DNA of 64,000 nt, taken from contig CM067080.1 of the NCBI GenBank assembly GCA_033980235.1, positions 372,001 to 436,000 on the forward strand, written 5' to 3'. The stretch is from Diadema setosum. Taxonomy: Eukaryota; Echinodermata; Echinoidea; Diadematoida; Diadematidae. Of this stretch, positions 61,141-64,000 are shown in pieces. The notes under the pieces were generated by a model. It saw nothing but the letters and a program-made list of their open reading frames with translations. It made no database searches and was not told the origin of the DNA. The position numbers and the translations under genes are program-made. Position 1 is the first letter of the stretch. Every line of letters begins with the position of its first letter.

Positions 61141-61212
61141 ATTCCATACTAAGTTCTGAAATCCCCATAGACTTGATACACAGGCCACCAGGTTCCTGTA
61201 TGGAGCAGGTTA
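61141..61212. repeat. Dispersed 75-bp repeat, copy 2
   Basis: Partner of 56623-56697, same orientation, with several substitutions. Confidence 0.8.
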
Positions 61213-63750
61213 ACACAGAAGAGACTTCTAGCTGTGTCCCTTTGGACTATTTTATAGTTCAATGAACTTGTCTGTGTTTATATCTTCAATAATCATTTCT
61301 GGTCAGTTTCCCTTTGTTTGCTTTCATTATTTTGTTGAAATGTGAATGAAGAGTATAGAGATCACAATATCTCATACATGTACTGATGTTTTCCACTGAG
61401 AATGAGCCTTAACTCTAGAATAAAATATCTGGAGATTTCTGGCTTCAACTGGTTTTTTCTGGTCCTAAACTAATCTCACTAGACTATTTTGTTATACCCT
61501 TTTGACTCATCATGGATAGTAGTGATCACTAACAATCAGAGGAGTTAATGGCATACAAACTCTGAATACTTCATTGTGATGTTCACATCCTTCAAAACAA
61601 GTCTATGGCATCAAAATGCAGTTCATACAAAAGGGCAGGATATTACAGTCATTAAATCTTGTCAGGAATAACACTAGCTTAACATAATCACAATGTTTAA
61701 CACAAAAGCTAGAAAGGCACACTTCCACAGGCCTCGGCAAAACCAATACTTTTGTTTTGTTCTCACAAATGACAATCCATGTACACCCATCCTATTTCAC
61801 CAAGATCTAGGTCAGAACTGATTAACTGTCAAGCATTAATTTCATACGACAGGGCAAAGTCCACCGATTTCAAGAATAGAAATCTGAGTACTGCATTCAA
61901 AATGAGACAAGATATACACAGCCACAGTACGTTATCAAAACACTCACAGCCATAATCTCACTCATGAAAGTGATAAACCAATCACAACCAGGAAATGGCC
62001 CCCACATTCAACATCCTCAAAACACACTAGACAGTCTGTACTATGAATGAGGGTATCAGATTTTAGCAGTGTAGTGTTCGAGTCCCATAGCGATTGCCCT
62101 TTTCGGATTTTCAGAAAATTATCACCCTTATTTCACATTACACTTTCTATTTCAAGTACCATATCACTGTTAATGTGCCTGTGCAGCTGGCTTCTAGCTC
62201 TCATCATCTTCAATGCTTCCTTTTGAAGAAAAAAAAATCAGGAAAGTTTGATGTAATGCCTTTTCAAGCAACAGTGAGTGTTGAATAGCAATCATTAGTT
62301 TTTAATCCTTGGTTCCTTTCATGACTGGAAAAAAAGTTTACCAGGAAAATAATTGTGCACATCAATATGGAACATCATGTGTCTTGCAAAGATAATATAG
62401 AGATGATACACATAATCACCTACAAATTCTATAAACATACATGTATTTCTCTATGAACACTATAAAACAGTGACAAAAAATGATACAGCTATTAAAAAAA
62501 AAAAACTTGAACCATTTTGTATCAATTTTCCCCATGGTTTCATGCACAGACATACCCAACAGTAAATGGAATTCCCCTGTTCATATACTCTTGCATTGTC
62601 AAAGCATACAAGGGAAATACTTTAATAACAGCATTATAGATTCTTTGGCAGCTGTATAATTCAAACTGCATTGAGAATGCAGTTTAGCACACACTAAGCA
62701 TTAGTATAATGTACAAGAAAATACACTCAATAGGATATAATATACCATCATAATGAAACAAGAGCACAAATCTTGGGATTAATATACAAACTAATATTAA
62801 GTTCCCACTGAAATATCAAAAATTTGGAAAGAGAAGCACTGATTTTTTTTTCAGGGGTGGATTCCTGAAAACATTGAACAAATGAACAAGCAAAAAGAAA
62901 CAACACAAGCAAAAACAAATTCATATCTGACACATCCATGTGATTTGTTCTTTTTAGTTTTCATGGCATTGGCAAGTTTCATCTTCTTCTCTTTCTTTCT
63001 TTCTCTCTTTCTTTCTTTATGTTTCTCACCCTCTGGTAAAGGAAGTTACTTTCATGGTTTGTGTATGTCACTTTATGAACAAAACATTTTGACATAACTA
63101 AACTACATGTATTTGAATTCGAGTCAAACAAGAAAGGTTCAAATGGAGAAGTGGGGGGGGGGGGGGGGGGGGGCTTGTGCTTACTTTCACCTGACATGTT
63201 ACAGAGCTTGTTTTTGTCATATAATAACATTAGTGAAGGGTGATGAAAGAACAAAATGAATTTATCATCCATGTACTGCAGATAAATAGGCCTAAACAGA
63301 CATAATATAGGCCCTACTGCAATTCTAATGCAGAATGCAACATTCATTCTAATTAAAATCAGAAAATGACTCTGTTAAACAGATGCTAGCTACCACTGAG
63401 ACTCTTTCTAATCTCCCATAATTAAACCATCTCATATGATCTTTTTGGGGAGTTTTTCTTACCAAACTACAACTTCAATTATAAGCAGGCACCTACCCAA
63501 GCACATCAACCACAGGGAATCATGCTAAATTAGGCCTTTTTCTCACAGCCAACATTTTGCCTCAGCTCCTTATCATTAATGTGCTGAAGTTAAGCTATCC
63601 AGTCCAATTCATTTTTCCAGGGTTAAAGATTTACTCCTTGTTTATTTTCATTTGCCTCAATGAGAGAGGGTTGACCCTGTAAATGTCAAAGTCCAGGACT
63701 ATCTAGCACTCTTATTGGGAAAAGTTTGTCATGATTGCAGTGCCTGGCCA

Positions 63751-63999
63751 CTAAAGTCTTGGTGTACCAGTGGGAGCAAAAATCAGAAGTCTGGAGCTAA
63801 CTGGTGCACGATTTAGCAGTTCTCCGGTATTTCCTTTTCTAGCTCCCATGTCTAGTTGGATATTGTCAAGTGTTTGGTTTGCTTGATAGCCCAACATTGT
63901 CCCTTCTGTACAGAGCATCTCATGAATATGCTGCTGGGTAAAGAGAATTTTGAGAGTATGGACAGGATGATGACAATTATCATGTTTCAGAGATAACAT
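63751..63999 (-). CDS. Open frame at the window edge, possible 3' terminal exon
   Basis: An 82-codon frame enters from the right edge and stops at 63751, with an AATAAA on the same strand about 105 bases further (63641-63646). This would suit a last exon, but I see no known family, and a chance frame is quite possible. Confidence 0.2.
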   Translation of the reverse strand: MLSLKHDNCHHPVHTLKILFTQQHIHEMLCTEGTMLGYQANQTLDNIQLDMGARKGNTGELLNRAPVSSRLLIFAPTGTPRL

Positions 64000-64000
64000 G

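Larger units (their letters stand above)
53800..64000. other. Right-hand region, mostly non-coding
   Basis: No recognised gene. It has small microsatellites (TG at 60690-60716, poly-G at 63152-63174), a repeated 75-bp sequence, a telomere-like element, a possible first exon at 56366-56438 and an edge frame at 63751. The longest open frame (57562-58110, +) has no coding character. Parts could be the 3' UTR of a minus-strand gene beyond the window. Confidence 0.5.

Noticed and set aside
62070..62095. tRNA B-box-like GTTCGAGTCCC
   Set aside because: No matching A-box, cloverleaf or tail is found at the right distance, so neither a tRNA gene nor a SINE is supported.

Overview
This is nuclear DNA from an animal: AT-rich, with intron-rich genes and many microsatellites, palindromes and small mobile elements. 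No window-scale open reading frame exists. I joined exons by hand using conserved protein motifs, GT/AG splice sites and codon phase. Two complete genes are well supported. They face each other tail to tail, with their stop codons about 5.4 kb apart. An echinoderm, probably a sea urchin, is the likeliest source. That is an inference from the gene pair (a neuronal-type Na+-coupled bicarbonate transporter and a GPI-type ADP-ribosyl cyclase) and the repeat style; the sequence alone does not prove it.

Left part (1-8981): mostly non-coding. It holds two weak candidate exons on the minus strand (1544-1744, 4269-4490) and, at 7284-7394, a plus-strand candidate first exon. That exon would join in frame to the transporter gene and give a longer N-terminus.

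Centre (9042-35107, + strand): a 22-exon SLC4-family Na+-coupled bicarbonate transporter of the SLC4A7/8/10 group. All 21 junctions keep phase, giving 1150 residues: a cytosolic domain (about 1-480), an SLC4 membrane domain (about 481-1020) and a C-terminal tail. Reading through the exon 21 donor gives an alternative 1128-residue protein that lacks the PDZ-like end encoded by exon 22. A long 3' UTR follows, with two AATAAA signals near 37.57 kb.

Right-centre (40526-52059, - strand): a 7-exon ADP-ribosyl cyclase of the CD38/Aplysia cyclase family. All six junctions keep phase, giving 325 residues with a signal peptide, 12 cysteines, the active-site Trp and Glu residues, and a hydrophobic tail typical of GPI anchoring. 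Its introns carry most of the notable repeats: a 470-bp inverted-terminal-repeat element, a foldback element, a 16-bp tandem array, a telomere-like element, a perfect 38-bp palindrome and a long TTC tract beside a splice acceptor. A GC-rich stretch near 53.3-53.8 kb may be its promoter and 5' exon.

Right part (53.8-64 kb): mostly non-coding. It contains a possible signal-peptide first exon (56366-56438, -), a second copy of the telomere-like element (about 60.5 kb), a 75-bp dispersed repeat in two copies, and an open frame cut by the window edge.

Functionally, one gene moves bicarbonate with sodium and so controls cytosolic pH and carbonate supply. The other makes the Ca2+-mobilising messengers cADPR and NAADP. 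The sequence shows no shared control; their proximity is an observation only.
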